A stretch of DNA of 64,000 bases from the NCBI GenBank assembly GCA_016719755.1, contig JADJYM010000012.1, positions 253,001 to 317,000 on the forward strand, given 5' to 3'. Shown in pieces: positions 9,172 through 18,019 of the stretch; within the stretch, counting starts at the first letter, position 1, and every line of letters starts with the position of its first letter. This stretch comes from Novosphingobium sp. (GTDB lineage: Bacteria > Pseudomonadota > Alphaproteobacteria > Sphingomonadales > Sphingomonadaceae). Made by a program: the position numbers and the translations under genes. Under the pieces are notes generated by a model. The model did no database searches. It was not told where the DNA came from and saw nothing but the letters and a program-made list of their open reading frames with translations.

Positions 9172-10455
9172 TCAATCCCCGCCAACCCGCTCGATCTGCG
9201 CCCCCACCAGCGCCAGCTTTTCCTCCAGCCGCTCATACCCCCGGTCGAGGTGATACAGCCGGTGGACCTGGGTTTCGCCTTCCGCCGCCAATCCGGCGAT
9301 GACGAGGCTCATCGAGGCGCGCAGGTCGGTGGCCATCACTTCGGCGCCGTGGAGTTTCGGTACGCCGTGGACCACTGCGGTGCGCCCCTTGGTCTCGATA
9401 TGCGCGCCCATGCGGTTGAGTTCGGGGACGTGCATATAGCGGTTTTCGAAGATCGTCTCGGTCAGCACCGAGGACCCTTGCGCCAGGCACAGCATGGCCA
9501 TCAGCTGCGCCTGCATATCGGTGGCAAAGCCGGGATAGGGCGCGGTGGACAGCGTTACCGCCTTCAGCGGGCCTTGCGCGGCAACATAGAGGCCCCCGGC
9601 GCGCGGCTCCACGTGGACGCCCGCATCGCGCAGCGCCTGGACGGTGGCGTCCATTTCCTCGACCACGGCGTGTTTCAGGAACACCTCGCCACCGGTGATC
9701 GCGGCAGCGCAGGCATAGGAGCCCGCCTCGATCCGGTCGGACATCACGCGGTAGGTCGCGCCGTGCAGGCGCGGCACGCCGTGGATGGTGAGGTCGCTGG
9801 TGCCGATCCCCTCGATCTCGGCCCCCATGGCGACCAGCAGGTTGCACAGGTCGACAATCTCGGGCTCGCGCGCGGCGTTGTGCAGCACGGTCTTGCCGGT
9901 GCACAGGACGGCGGCCATCAGCGCGTTCTCGGTCGCGCCCACGGACACCACCGGGAAGGCATAGCGCCCGCCGGGAAGGCCGCCATCGGGGGCGATCGCC
10001 TTTACATAGCCCGCCGCCAGCTCGATTGTTGCGCCCATCGCTTCCAGCACTTTCAGGTGCAGGTCGATGGGGCGGTTGCCGATGGCGCAGCCGCCGGGCA
10101 GCGAAACGGTTGCCTCGCCCATCCGCGCCAGCATCGGCCCCAGCACCAGGATCGAGGCGCGCATCTTGCGCACCAGTTCATATGGCGCGACGGTGGACGT
10201 GATCCGCGTGGCCGCCAGCGTCATCACCCGGCCGAAATCCTCGGGCCGGGTGCCCGCGATGGTGGTGGACGCGCCAAACTGGTTGAGCAGGTGCTGGAAC
10301 CCGTCGATGTCCGCCAGGCGCGGCAGGTTTCGCAGGGTCAGCGGCTCGTCCGTCAGCAGCGCGCAGGGCAGCAGGGTCAGCGCGGCGTTCTTCGCGCCGG
10401 AGATCGGAATGGTGCCGGAAAGGCGCTTGCCGCCCTGGATGATGATCTTGTCCAT
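9172..10455 (-). CDS. murA: UDP-N-acetylglucosamine 1-carboxyvinyltransferase MurA
   Basis: Catalyses the first committed step of peptidoglycan synthesis, transferring enolpyruvate from PEP to UDP-GlcNAc in the cytoplasm. The 427-residue product is full length. It starts [26 protein letters not shown] and carries the active-site loop cysteine in [11 protein letters not shown] (the residue targeted by fosfomycin). Helical and strand signatures such as [13 protein letters not shown] and [14 protein letters not shown] occur in order. The gene is divergent from galU, with about 105 bp between the starts. Confidence 0.96.
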   Translation of the reverse strand: MDKIIIQGGKRLSGTIPISGAKNAALTLLPCALLTDEPLTLRNLPRLADIDGFQHLLNQFGASTTIAGTRPEDFGRVMTLAATRITSTVAPYELVRKMRASILVLGPMLARMGEATVSLPGGCAIGNRPIDLHLKVLEAMGATIELAAGYVKAIAPDGGLPGGRYAFPVVSVGATENALMAAVLCTGKTVLHNAAREPEIVDLCNLLVAMGAEIEGIGTSDLTIHGVPRLHGATYRVMSDRIEAGSYACAAAITGGEVFLKHAVVEEMDATVQALRDAGVHVEPRAGGLYVAAQGPLKAVTLSTAPYPGFATDMQAQLMAMLCLAQGSSVLTETIFENRYMHVPELNRMGAHIETKGRTAVVHGVPKLHGAEVMATDLRASMSLVIAGLAAEGETQVHRLYHLDRGYERLEEKLALVGAQIERVGGD

Positions 10456-10560
10456 TGGGGCGGTTTAGCGCGAATTTGCCCCCCCGCAAGCAGGGCCATT
10501 GCACGGGCCGGGGAAACCGCTTTAACGCGCGCGAAACAACAGCATGGTAGCCTCCCCAGC

Positions 10561-11457
10561 ATGACCGACGCAGCGCTTCGCAAGCCGATCAGGAAGGCCG
10601 TGTTCCCGGTTGCCGGGCTTGGCACGCGCTTTCTGCCCGCCACCAAGGCGATCCCCAAGGAGATGCTCCCCGTCATCGACCGCCCGCTGATCCAGTACGC
10701 GGTGGACGAGGCGCGAGAGGCTGGGATCGAGCAGCTGATCTTCGTGACCGGGCGCGGCAAGACCGCGATCGTCGAACATTTCGACATGGCGTTCGAACTG
10801 GAAACGACCATGGCCGGGCGCGAGAAATCGCTGGAGGCACTGGAACCCACCCGCATCCAGCCAGGCAACCTGGTCACCGTGCGCCAGCAGGTGCCGCAGG
10901 GCCTGGGCCACGCGATCTGGTGCGCGCGGGCGATCGTGGGGGACGAACCCTTCGCGATCTTCCTGCCGGACGAGCTGATGATCGCCAATGCCGGATCTAC
11001 TGGCTGCATGAAGCAGATGGTCGAAGCCTATGAACAAGTGGGCGGCAACCTCATTTCGGTGCTGGAAGTGCCGGAAGAGGAAGTGTCCTCCTATGGCGTG
11101 ATCGCGCCCGGCAAGCGGGACGGCGCGCTGACCGAGGTGCTGGGTCTGGTCGAAAAGCCCCGGCGCGAGGATGCGCCCTCCAACCTGATCATCTCGGGCC
11201 GCTACATCCTCCAGCCCGAAGTGATGCGGGTGCTGGAAAGCCAGGGGCGCGGCGCGGGCGGGGAAATCCAGCTGACCGACGCCATGGCCCGGATGATCGG
11301 CCAGCAACCATTCCACGCCGTGACTTTCGCGGGAAAGCGCTATGACTGCGGCAGCAAGACCGGCTTCGTCGAGGCGACGCTCGCGATCGCGCTGGAACGC
11401 GATGACATGAAGGACGAAGTGCGGGCCATGGCCCGGCGGCTGCTGGGGGAAGGCTGA
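10561..11457 (+). CDS. galU: UTP-glucose-1-phosphate uridylyltransferase GalU
   Basis: Makes UDP-glucose from UTP and glucose-1-phosphate, a precursor for exopolysaccharide and LPS, so it links functionally to the glycan loci on either side. The product has 298 residues. It starts MTDAALRKPIRKAVFPVAGLGTRFLPATKAIPKEMLP, containing the nucleotidyl-transferase signature (AGLGTRFLPATK), and continues with VEKPRREDAPSN and GGEIQLTDAMA, which are typical of GalU. The ATG at 10561 is chosen because the homologous sequence begins there. The same frame is open far upstream only as an antisense shadow of murA. Confidence 0.95.
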   Translation: MTDAALRKPIRKAVFPVAGLGTRFLPATKAIPKEMLPVIDRPLIQYAVDEAREAGIEQLIFVTGRGKTAIVEHFDMAFELETTMAGREKSLEALEPTRIQPGNLVTVRQQVPQGLGHAIWCARAIVGDEPFAIFLPDELMIANAGSTGCMKQMVEAYEQVGGNLISVLEVPEEEVSSYGVIAPGKRDGALTEVLGLVEKPRREDAPSNLIISGRYILQPEVMRVLESQGRGAGGEIQLTDAMARMIGQQPFHAVTFAGKRYDCGSKTGFVEATLAIALERDDMKDEVRAMARRLLGEG

Positions 11458-11481
11458 GATGGGCTTCGTTCAGGGCGCTGG

Positions 11482-14400
11482 CTAGGGCAGGATCAACCGG
11501 GGGGGCGGGGCACGGTTAACGTGAACCCCCAGCTCTTGCGCCAGCCCGGCGATAGCGGGATCGTGCGGCGCCAGGCGGTAGAGTTCGAAGGCTTGCTGGC
11601 GGATGACCCCCATGTAAGGAGAATTCTGTGCGAAGGACCGCCTTGCGCAGTTCAGCAATCTACAAGCCGCGCCAAGCACATTCATGTTGACCTGCGACGA
11701 TTTCGCCAGCTCTGCGAACGGAGCGAAAAAGCGGTTCCAGGCAGCCATGCTCCGGAGGAAGCGATCCCATTTCCCGGCTGCGGCACTTCGGTCGTTCAGG
11801 CTGTGCCAAGAGTCGATATATTCTGCCAGATCGCTGAAATCGCCAAGGACCGTGTACTCAATCATCTCTTTGGTCAGATCGGGTGAGACTTCGATCTGCT
11901 TGAGTTGGAACTCGCCCATCGCATCGGCCTCCGCACCTTTGCCAAAGCTGGCATAGTGACCGGATAGGCAGCCTCTCGCCTTCATCAGGGCGCCCTGGCA
12001 ATCCCACCGCAGCCCGCCTGCTTCTTGCTGGCACAGTTCGGTCAGCCGCCTGAAGGTCTCTTCGGCCTCCACGAATCTGCCGACGACCGCATGCTCATGC
12101 ACCTTGTCCTTGATCACGTGGCAAGCAAGAATATGGAAGTCTGGATTTCCGTCCGCCGTGATCTGCCCGGTCAATCGCTCCAGCCGGTTTTTCCACTTGC
12201 GGGATTGGGATTCAGGGCCCCGGCGCTCGAGATTCATTGCGTGCATCAGACCGGCGAGCAGGCGCACCTGCATGTCGGGGTCATTTTCCCAGCGCTTGGA
12301 GGTCGCAAGCTCGTAAAGTTCTTCCGCAGCCTTGTACGCTGCTCCGCTCATGCCCGGCAGCGACTTGCTGCCCAGCACGTTCAGCAACGCGGTAGCATAG
12401 TTGAGTTCGAAATCGCGGCTGGCCGCGCCTTTCGCCCTGCCGATGGCGAAGGTCATCGTCTGGGCCAGCTCGATCACTTGGTCCACAAGTCGGGCATCGC
12501 GAAAACGCCGGATCAGATTGAGCCCGGCCCTCATGGCCGCTGCTGCAACTTCATCCTCTCCACCGCGATAGTCCTTGAGCTTGCTCTCAACGGCTGCCTT
12601 GACGCGGTGGAGAAACCGGATGTCGGCCCGCGACTGGCGAGTCGCCGCGAGATTCACCAGAACCTGAAAATAGAGCAGTTCGACTTCGGGATCAGCCAGC
12701 CACCTTGCGATCAGCGGGTGGGTCAGTTGCTCTTCCACCCCCTTGTCGAAGGCCCCTGTCATCCCATCTGCCAAAGATGCATTGATCTCGCACCTAAGGC
12801 AGAACTTCAGGACCACGGCGTCGAAGGGCCGGTATCTGAAGTGCGCCCTGGCTACCGCAAGATGGGTCTTGATCGTCGTGCGATCCCGCGAGGCGGTGAG
12901 GGCTTCGAAATGCCCTTCCACATCGCGGCGGATCTTCTCGACCACTTCCGGTTCGGCGGCGTCGAGGCGCTGCTGGATCGCGTAGGCCGGGCCGAACAGC
13001 CGCTCGTCCGGATCGGCCGAATAGTGGCTGCAACGCTCGCGCCAGAATTCGTGGAGCGAGGCGCGCAGCCGCTGCGGGTTGCCCAGCAGCACGGCGCCGA
13101 CCGCATCCTGGCGCTGCGCCGACATCTGATCGAACAGCCGGAAGGCCAGCTCGTAGCCCAGATCGCGCGGAGCGAAGGCGGGAATCGTCGTGCGCCAAAG
13201 TTCCGGATCGCTGTCGGGGAAGAACCGCCGCAGCTTTCCGGCCAGCGCGAAGGCATCGCCCACCGTGGTCGCCGCGATATCCACCGGCCCGATCAGCGCC
13301 GCCGCGACCAGTGCTTCGGCAACTTCCCCTTCGATCTCGGGGCTGGGCTTGGCGCTGGCGGGGGCCAGACCCGGAATCATCGCGTTTGCCCATTGCCGGA
13401 TCGCCTCGCGGTAATCCCAGGTCTTGCCTTCCAGCAGCATGTACAACGCCGACCGCGGGCTTCCGTCCGCCGAGGCCAGCAAGGTCGCCAGCGGCAGGGC
13501 ATGGCCCGGGTAATGGCTTGCCAGTTCCTTCAGTTCGGGATCCGACAGGCCTTCCAGCGCCAGCGGACTGCCTTCGCCCCTGACCCGTGCCGCAGTGCCC
13601 AGCAGGCGCACCACCGGATCGCCGAGCAGGTGATCGATCACCAGCACCCGCACCGGGCGGCGGCGCGTGCTCTTTGCGGCAAGCGTGGCCAGCAGCGGGT
13701 AGAGTTCGTCCCCGAAGGTACGACTGGCTTCGTCGAGCACCAGCAGGGTCGACCGGCGCGGCTGCCAGTCCGCGATCTGGCCGGTCTGGCGCGGATCGAG
13801 GAAACCCGCATCCCACTGCCGCGCGAACGGGGGCGGCACCTTGAGCCGCCTGCGGACTAAGGCGAAGCGGTGAAGAAAATGGTGCCCGCGCGCCGCGCGC
13901 GCCAGGTCTTCCACCAACCGGGCACACAGCCGGGTCTTGCCTATTCCGGTCCGCCCGGTGACCATCCGCCAGGCGAACCCCGAACCGTCATCGCCGACGA
14001 AGGCGCGCAGGCTTGCCAGTTGCTTGTCCCGGCCAACGAACACCGCCGGATCATAGCCTGCGAACAGCGCGGTTTCGGCAATCGCCGACAGGGGATCCTC
14101 CAGCAGGAAATCGGGCTTTCCGCCCAGCCAGCGGTTGAGGAACCTCCGGTCTGCCCAATCGAAGCAGGCCCATCCGACCAGTATGACAAACAACGGTGCC
14201 GCCAGCCAGTTCACCGCCAAATCCGCCCAGGGATTGGTTTTCAGCCAATCCTCAAGCCCGGGACGCGACTTGAGCCAGAATGCCAGTGCTTCCTTGACGC
14301 TTTCGGTCGGTGCAAAGCCAAGGCCGATCCACAGCAACAGCCCGCCCGCGCCGCACAGCGCAAGCCAGATCAGCTTGCGCCTCAGTCGGCCGTTGTCGCC

Positions 14401-14502
14401 GCCAGTCCCGTCGGCCTTTGGACCCGACCTGAACGGCGCGCGCAGCCGTTCCAACCAGCTCTGCCGACTGCTCTCTTCCAGTTCGGATGTTGCTTTGGCC
14501 AT
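11482..14502 (-). CDS. Membrane-anchored STAND-type P-loop NTPase with helical-repeat C-terminus
   Basis: A 1006-residue protein without a recognised named family. The ATG at 14502 has GGGGA 5-9 nt upstream; an in-frame ATG four codons earlier is also possible. Two membrane segments (about 44-62 and 96-113) flank a short periplasmic loop. The NTPase module follows: FVGRDKQLASL (about 155-165), Walker A GRTGIGKT (183-190) and Walker B TLLVLDEA (252-259). The remaining about 700 residues are helical and TPR/HEAT-like, without obvious catalytic motifs. This order (sensor-like repeats after a STAND NTPase) is seen in signal-transducing ATPases, including some anti-phage sensors, but there is no adjacent effector gene. 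It lies 25 bp from the convergent galU stop. Confidence 0.7.
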   Translation of the reverse strand: MAKATSELEESSRQSWLERLRAPFRSGPKADGTGGDNGRLRRKLIWLALCGAGGLLLWIGLGFAPTESVKEALAFWLKSRPGLEDWLKTNPWADLAVNWLAAPLFVILVGWACFDWADRRFLNRWLGGKPDFLLEDPLSAIAETALFAGYDPAVFVGRDKQLASLRAFVGDDGSGFAWRMVTGRTGIGKTRLCARLVEDLARAARGHHFLHRFALVRRRLKVPPPFARQWDAGFLDPRQTGQIADWQPRRSTLLVLDEASRTFGDELYPLLATLAAKSTRRRPVRVLVIDHLLGDPVVRLLGTAARVRGEGSPLALEGLSDPELKELASHYPGHALPLATLLASADGSPRSALYMLLEGKTWDYREAIRQWANAMIPGLAPASAKPSPEIEGEVAEALVAAALIGPVDIAATTVGDAFALAGKLRRFFPDSDPELWRTTIPAFAPRDLGYELAFRLFDQMSAQRQDAVGAVLLGNPQRLRASLHEFWRERCSHYSADPDERLFGPAYAIQQRLDAAEPEVVEKIRRDVEGHFEALTASRDRTTIKTHLAVARAHFRYRPFDAVVLKFCLRCEINASLADGMTGAFDKGVEEQLTHPLIARWLADPEVELLYFQVLVNLAATRQSRADIRFLHRVKAAVESKLKDYRGGEDEVAAAAMRAGLNLIRRFRDARLVDQVIELAQTMTFAIGRAKGAASRDFELNYATALLNVLGSKSLPGMSGAAYKAAEELYELATSKRWENDPDMQVRLLAGLMHAMNLERRGPESQSRKWKNRLERLTGQITADGNPDFHILACHVIKDKVHEHAVVGRFVEAEETFRRLTELCQQEAGGLRWDCQGALMKARGCLSGHYASFGKGAEADAMGEFQLKQIEVSPDLTKEMIEYTVLGDFSDLAEYIDSWHSLNDRSAAAGKWDRFLRSMAAWNRFFAPFAELAKSSQVNMNVLGAACRLLNCARRSFAQNSPYMGVIRQQAFELYRLAPHDPAIAGLAQELGVHVNRAPPPRLILP

Positions 14503-14572
14503 TGCCGTCCCCATTCCGCAGCCGAATGTGGGCATCAAACCGCTGCGGAGCAATGCAATTCAGACCCGGGGT

Positions 14573-15475
14573 CTAACCCACCTTCGCGTCTGGTCCGTCC
14601 GGCATCACGTGCGGGGCATTGCTGGCCAGCACCCACAGCCGCTTGGCCAGCATTCCGGCGATCGCCAGCGCGGCGCCGGGGGCATGGGCGCGGTGTTTCC
14701 AGATCAGATAGGCGTTCTGGCGCGGATCCTCCCGGCCCGTCAGGCCCTGGCGCAGGCGGCGGAGCAGGCCGTGGCGGCTGGGCACGCCCACCGCGCGGTC
14801 ATCGCACCGCCCGATCCAGCCGGGCGCCACCACCAGCCGCTCGCCCCGGCGATGGATCGAGAGGCCAAGGTCGATGTCGCCAAAGCTGTGCCAGTAGAAC
14901 GGATCGTTGCCGCCCAGCGCTTCCATCGTCGCGGCCGGGACCAGCACGAAATTGGCGTTGAAGGTATCGCACGAGCGCGGCTCGTCCCCCGGCTCGACCC
15001 GGGCGAGCGAGAGCACGCGGTGACGGCTGGTCTGGCGGTAGCCGGAATAGGTGGTGCGCGGTTCTCCCTGGGCGCGGGTCGCCCCGATCACGGTGGCGGG
15101 ACTGGCCGCGTTGAGTTCGCTCCACAGCGCCACGGCGCGCGCGACCGCCGCCGCATCGACCGTGACATCGTCGTTGAACATCAGGTAGGCGTCATAAGGA
15201 CCATGCCCCCGCGCCGCGGTGAAAATCCGCAGCATACCCCGGTTCCAGAAAAGGTCACCCTCGCTCACCACCACGTTGACCGCCGGGTGAGCCGCCTTGA
15301 CCAGCTCGCCCGTCCGGTCGGGAGAGGCATCGTCGAGCAGATGAACGTCAAACCGGCAAGGCGAAGCGTCCAGCGCGGCAATCAGCGCGGCCATATTGGG
15401 CAACGTGATGCGGTGCCGGTTGAAGCAGGCCACCAGCACGGCAATGCGGGGGGAGTGGGATTGTCTGTCGGTCAC
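14573..15475 (-). CDS. Glycosyltransferase family 2 protein
   Basis: A GT-A fold glycosyltransferase of 300 residues. The nucleotide-sugar binding start is AVLVACFNRHRITLPNM, followed by LLDDASPDRTGEL and the metal-binding acidic patch LMFNDDVTVD. The acceptor region has FYWHSFGDIDLGLSIHRRGERL, resembling the (E/D)D-x-D-L..R pattern of GT2 rhamnosyl/galactosyl-type enzymes. Its ATG overlaps the stop of the upstream GT4 gene by 4 bp, so the two are translationally coupled. Donor and acceptor cannot be told from sequence. It is the last gene of glycan locus 2. Confidence 0.85.
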   Translation of the reverse strand: MTDRQSHSPRIAVLVACFNRHRITLPNMAALIAALDASPCRFDVHLLDDASPDRTGELVKAAHPAVNVVVSEGDLFWNRGMLRIFTAARGHGPYDAYLMFNDDVTVDAAAVARAVALWSELNAASPATVIGATRAQGEPRTTYSGYRQTSRHRVLSLARVEPGDEPRSCDTFNANFVLVPAATMEALGGNDPFYWHSFGDIDLGLSIHRRGERLVVAPGWIGRCDDRAVGVPSRHGLLRRLRQGLTGREDPRQNAYLIWKHRAHAPGAALAIAGMLAKRLWVLASNAPHVMPDGPDAKVG

Positions 15476-16721
15476 ACCCGGACCCTCCGCGTCAAACGGG
15501 CATGATCCATTGCGAGTGCCGCCGCCTGCCAGATGGCCTGTCCCATCGCTCTGCGCCGTGCCGCTCCGGCAGATATCAGCACCTGCGGATCAACATCGCT
15601 GCGAGGAAGAGCAATCAACTCGCGCATCGCTTCAGCCAGCGCTACCACATCGTCGAGCGGGAAATACCGCGTCACATGCTCCTCGATCTCGCGATTCACC
15701 GGAATTGAAGAGACCAGAGAGGGCACACCTAGCGCCACAGCATCGAATACTGAGCCTCCGCCGGGACCTCCCTCGAAGGCCGTCGGCTGGACTACGGCTA
15801 CAGCGCTCCGCATGATCGCGATCTGATCAAGTTTGGGTATAAGTCCCAAGATATGCACCCGACCAGCAATGCCCAGCCGGTCAATCAGTGCATCAATGTC
15901 GGCCAGCCGCGTGGGTGACCGTGGATCATCTGTTGCGCCGGTCATGACCAGTTCGAGGTCTGCTACCTCGTGCGCGATCCGGGCGAAGGCTTCGATTGCC
16001 ACCTCGTGGCGCTTGTGCAACCAAAACTGGTTGGAAACGATGAAATAGCGTGAGCCAAGCCCATACTTGCGCCTCGCTGCCTCATGATCGACTTCCAACC
16101 ATTCAGCCTTTGGGGCCGCGGAAAACGGCAGAACCAAGACCCGTTCCTCAAGCCCCGGAAAGTACTGGCCGCAATCACGGCGCACATCCGCTGCGTTGAC
16201 CACCACGGCGTCTGCCTTTTCCAGCATCCGACGGAACAGTCGGTCACGCCCAGTGATGGCATCGATCGTAAAAAAATGGGGCAGGTGGCGATGCTGAAAA
16301 TCGAACAGATAGCCGAGCCACGGTATTGGCATTCGCCCGAACGGCGGATTGGTGAGAGGCCCAATCACGTCGATCTCTCCCGGCGACACAAGCGAACCAG
16401 CGCCGTTTCATCGCGCGGGACGATCAACACCGGCAATTCGGGCAGCCCGGCCTGGCGCAGGCGTTCGTGCAACCCCTGCCAGTCTGGTCCGTGGGGAGCG
16501 CGCTTGCCGGTTAACAGCGCCTTCGTACGCCGCGCTGCGCCACGCCACAGCCACCAAGGCGGTGCCGTGCGATATACAAGCACAACATCCCGCCCTTCGG
16601 CGGCGCGAACCAGCCCATCAACAAAGCCGACAATAAAATCAGTCGCTCCAGCCAGCAGGGCGAAATCGTCGACAAGCACTCCAATCCGCTGGGGCGTTCG
16701 CCGCGGCGTTCCGGCGATCAT
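15472..16721 (-). pseudogene. GT4-type glycosyltransferase interrupted by a -1 frameshift
   Basis: Two overlapping frames make one GT-B glycosyltransferase of about 416 residues. The N-terminal frame (16721 to 16365) reads QRIGVLVDDFALLAGATDFI... and ends in ALVRLC. The C-terminal frame (16389 to 15472) resumes GEIDVIGPLTNPPFGRMP and contains SNQFWLHKRHEVAIEAFARI and the donor-binding PTAFEGGPGGGSVFDA. The frames join if one G is restored in the run near 16385 (reading LVRLVSPGEIDV). No stop or insertion separates them, so a recent mutation or a homopolymer error is the simplest explanation. It overlaps the acyltransferase and GT2 genes by 4 bp, as in an operon. Confidence 0.8.
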
Positions 16722-17299
16722 CCGCCGTTCTCCGAAAGAAACTGGGCCTCAAGCTCCAACAGATCGCGGCGGCGATCCTTGACCCGGCGAGCCGGGACGC
16801 CGGCGTGAATGGTGAATGCGGAGATATCACCGCGCGTCATGCTGTGCGCACCAAGGACGCCGCCTTCGCCTACTCGCACACCGGGCAAGACAGTCGATTT
16901 CGTCCCGAGCAGGGCATGGCGCTCTAGCACGATCTCTCCCAATTGAAGCCGCTTGAACCGCTCGGGCGTCATTGGGTTGGTTAGCGAAGCGCCAGAAAAA
17001 TCATCGCTCACGCTGTGAAGGCTGACATAGCTGGAAATGTTCGCGAAATCCCCAATTGTGATGCCGCCTCGTCCCTCTAGATAGCAGTTGGCGGCAATGT
17101 GCACCCATGATCCGATAGTCACTGGGCCGGTTGCGATAATGATGGTTCCGGCATCGATGCGCACTCGATCGCCCAGCAGGATGTTTTCTACGCCGATCAG
17201 CCTTACCGAGCTATCGATCAAAACATCCTTGCCACAGGCGCGAAACGGCAGGCCGGCAAGCTCGGTAGCGGAGAGAAAACGGGCGTTGTAGTCGGTCAT
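16718..17299 (-). CDS. Hexapeptide-repeat acyltransferase of the glycan locus
   Basis: A left-handed beta-helix (LbH) acyltransferase of 193 residues. Repeats of the form I-G-x4 are visible (VENILLGDRVRIDAGTIIIA, VTIGSWVHIAANCYLEG, ITIGDFANISSYVSLHS), with a late VLPGVRVGEGGVLGAHSMTRGDI segment. It resembles WcaF/WbbJ-type O-acetyltransferases and sugar N-acetyltransferases. It follows a DegT aminotransferase gene by 15 bp, which favours N-acylation of an amino sugar made by that enzyme, although O-acetylation of the polymer is also possible. The aminotransferase is IS-interrupted, so its substrate may no longer be made. Confidence 0.82.
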   Translation of the reverse strand: MTDYNARFLSATELAGLPFRACGKDVLIDSSVRLIGVENILLGDRVRIDAGTIIIATGPVTIGSWVHIAANCYLEGRGGITIGDFANISSYVSLHSVSDDFSGASLTNPMTPERFKRLQLGEIVLERHALLGTKSTVLPGVRVGEGGVLGAHSMTRGDISAFTIHAGVPARRVKDRRRDLLELEAQFLSENGG

Positions 17300-17314
17300 C
17301 CGGCCAAGCCGCCC

Positions 17315-17907
17315 TTAGCCCTGCCCGACCATAAAGCCCCGGATTGAATCACATATCCTATCGACATCGCCGTCGCTCAGCCCGGGCCAGCTCGGCAGAT
17401 TGATCCCGCAGCGGGCGATATCCTCGGCCACTGGGTGCGATTGGAATCGTTGGGCGTACATCGGCATTGTGTGAATTGGATAGAACACCGGTCGCGTCTC
17501 GATTCCCGCCACATCCAGCGCCGCGCGCAGCGGATCGCGCAAGGCGGCGTCGGGCACAAGCAGCGCGACCATCCAATGGCTGTGCACATTATTCGCCTGT
17601 TCGCCTTGAAAGGTCAGCGGCAGATCGGCCAGATTGGTACGATAGCGCGCGGCAATCCGAGCTTTGTCTGCAAGGAACTGATCTACTCGCTCCAGTTGCG
17701 CAACGCCGATCGCAGCGCAGATGTTGGTCATGCGATAGTTGTAGCCGATCACATCGTGCCAATATTGGCGATGCGCGGCGAGACCCTGCCCCTTGAAATG
17801 GACCGCACGCTCGTGGAGCGTCTGGTTGCTTGAAACCACCATTCCACCCTCGCCGGTGGTGATGGTCTTATTACCGAAGAAGCTGAAAGTCGCGATGTCG
17901 CCAAAAG
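17315..17907 (-). pseudogene. DegT/DnrJ/EryC1 sugar aminotransferase, 3' fragment
   Basis: The C-terminal half of a PLP-dependent sugar aminotransferase. It resumes exactly where the 5' fragment (20424-20934) stops, and the reconstructed junction reads THVGTFGDIATFSF. The PLP lysine lies in this half (FFGNKTITTGEGG), so neither piece can be active alone. Further family signatures are QYWHDVIGYNYRMTNICAAI and VFYPIHTMPMY. The fragment is separated from its 5' half by the IS21 element. Removing the element and one copy of the 7-bp duplication restores an uninterrupted frame of 367 residues. Confidence 0.9.
17901..17907. repeat. 7-bp target-site duplication, left copy
   Basis: CCAAAAG occurs at 17901-17907 and again at 20417-20423, directly flanking the element ends (TG...CA). 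The element interrupts the aminotransferase frame exactly here. The length fits IS21-family insertions. Confidence 0.85.
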
Positions 17908-17968
17908 TGTAGACCGGCGTGCAAAAGGGACCCCGTTAGCGGGGTGATCGGCGTCTAAAAGGGACCCC
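17908..17968 (+). repeat. IS21 left end with two transposase-binding repeats
   Basis: The terminal copy lies at 17908-17934 and an inner copy at 17946-17968. Both contain GGCGT then CAAAAGGGACCCC or TAAAAGGGACCCC. They are inverted relative to the copies at the right end. Confidence 0.7.
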
Positions 17969-18019
17969 TCATTCTGATGGTGTAGCGAGCTGTCTGGTTT
18001 TCCAGGTGGCGAGATCGGG

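Noticed and set aside
9076-10560. In-frame upstream extension of galU, giving a 793-residue protein
   Set aside because: The extension runs antisense through murA and lacks homology; GalU starts at 10561.
11482-14502. STAND NTPase plus the HEPN-like gene as one two-gene defence system
   Set aside because: They are separated by murA and galU, differ in composition, and lie on opposite strands.
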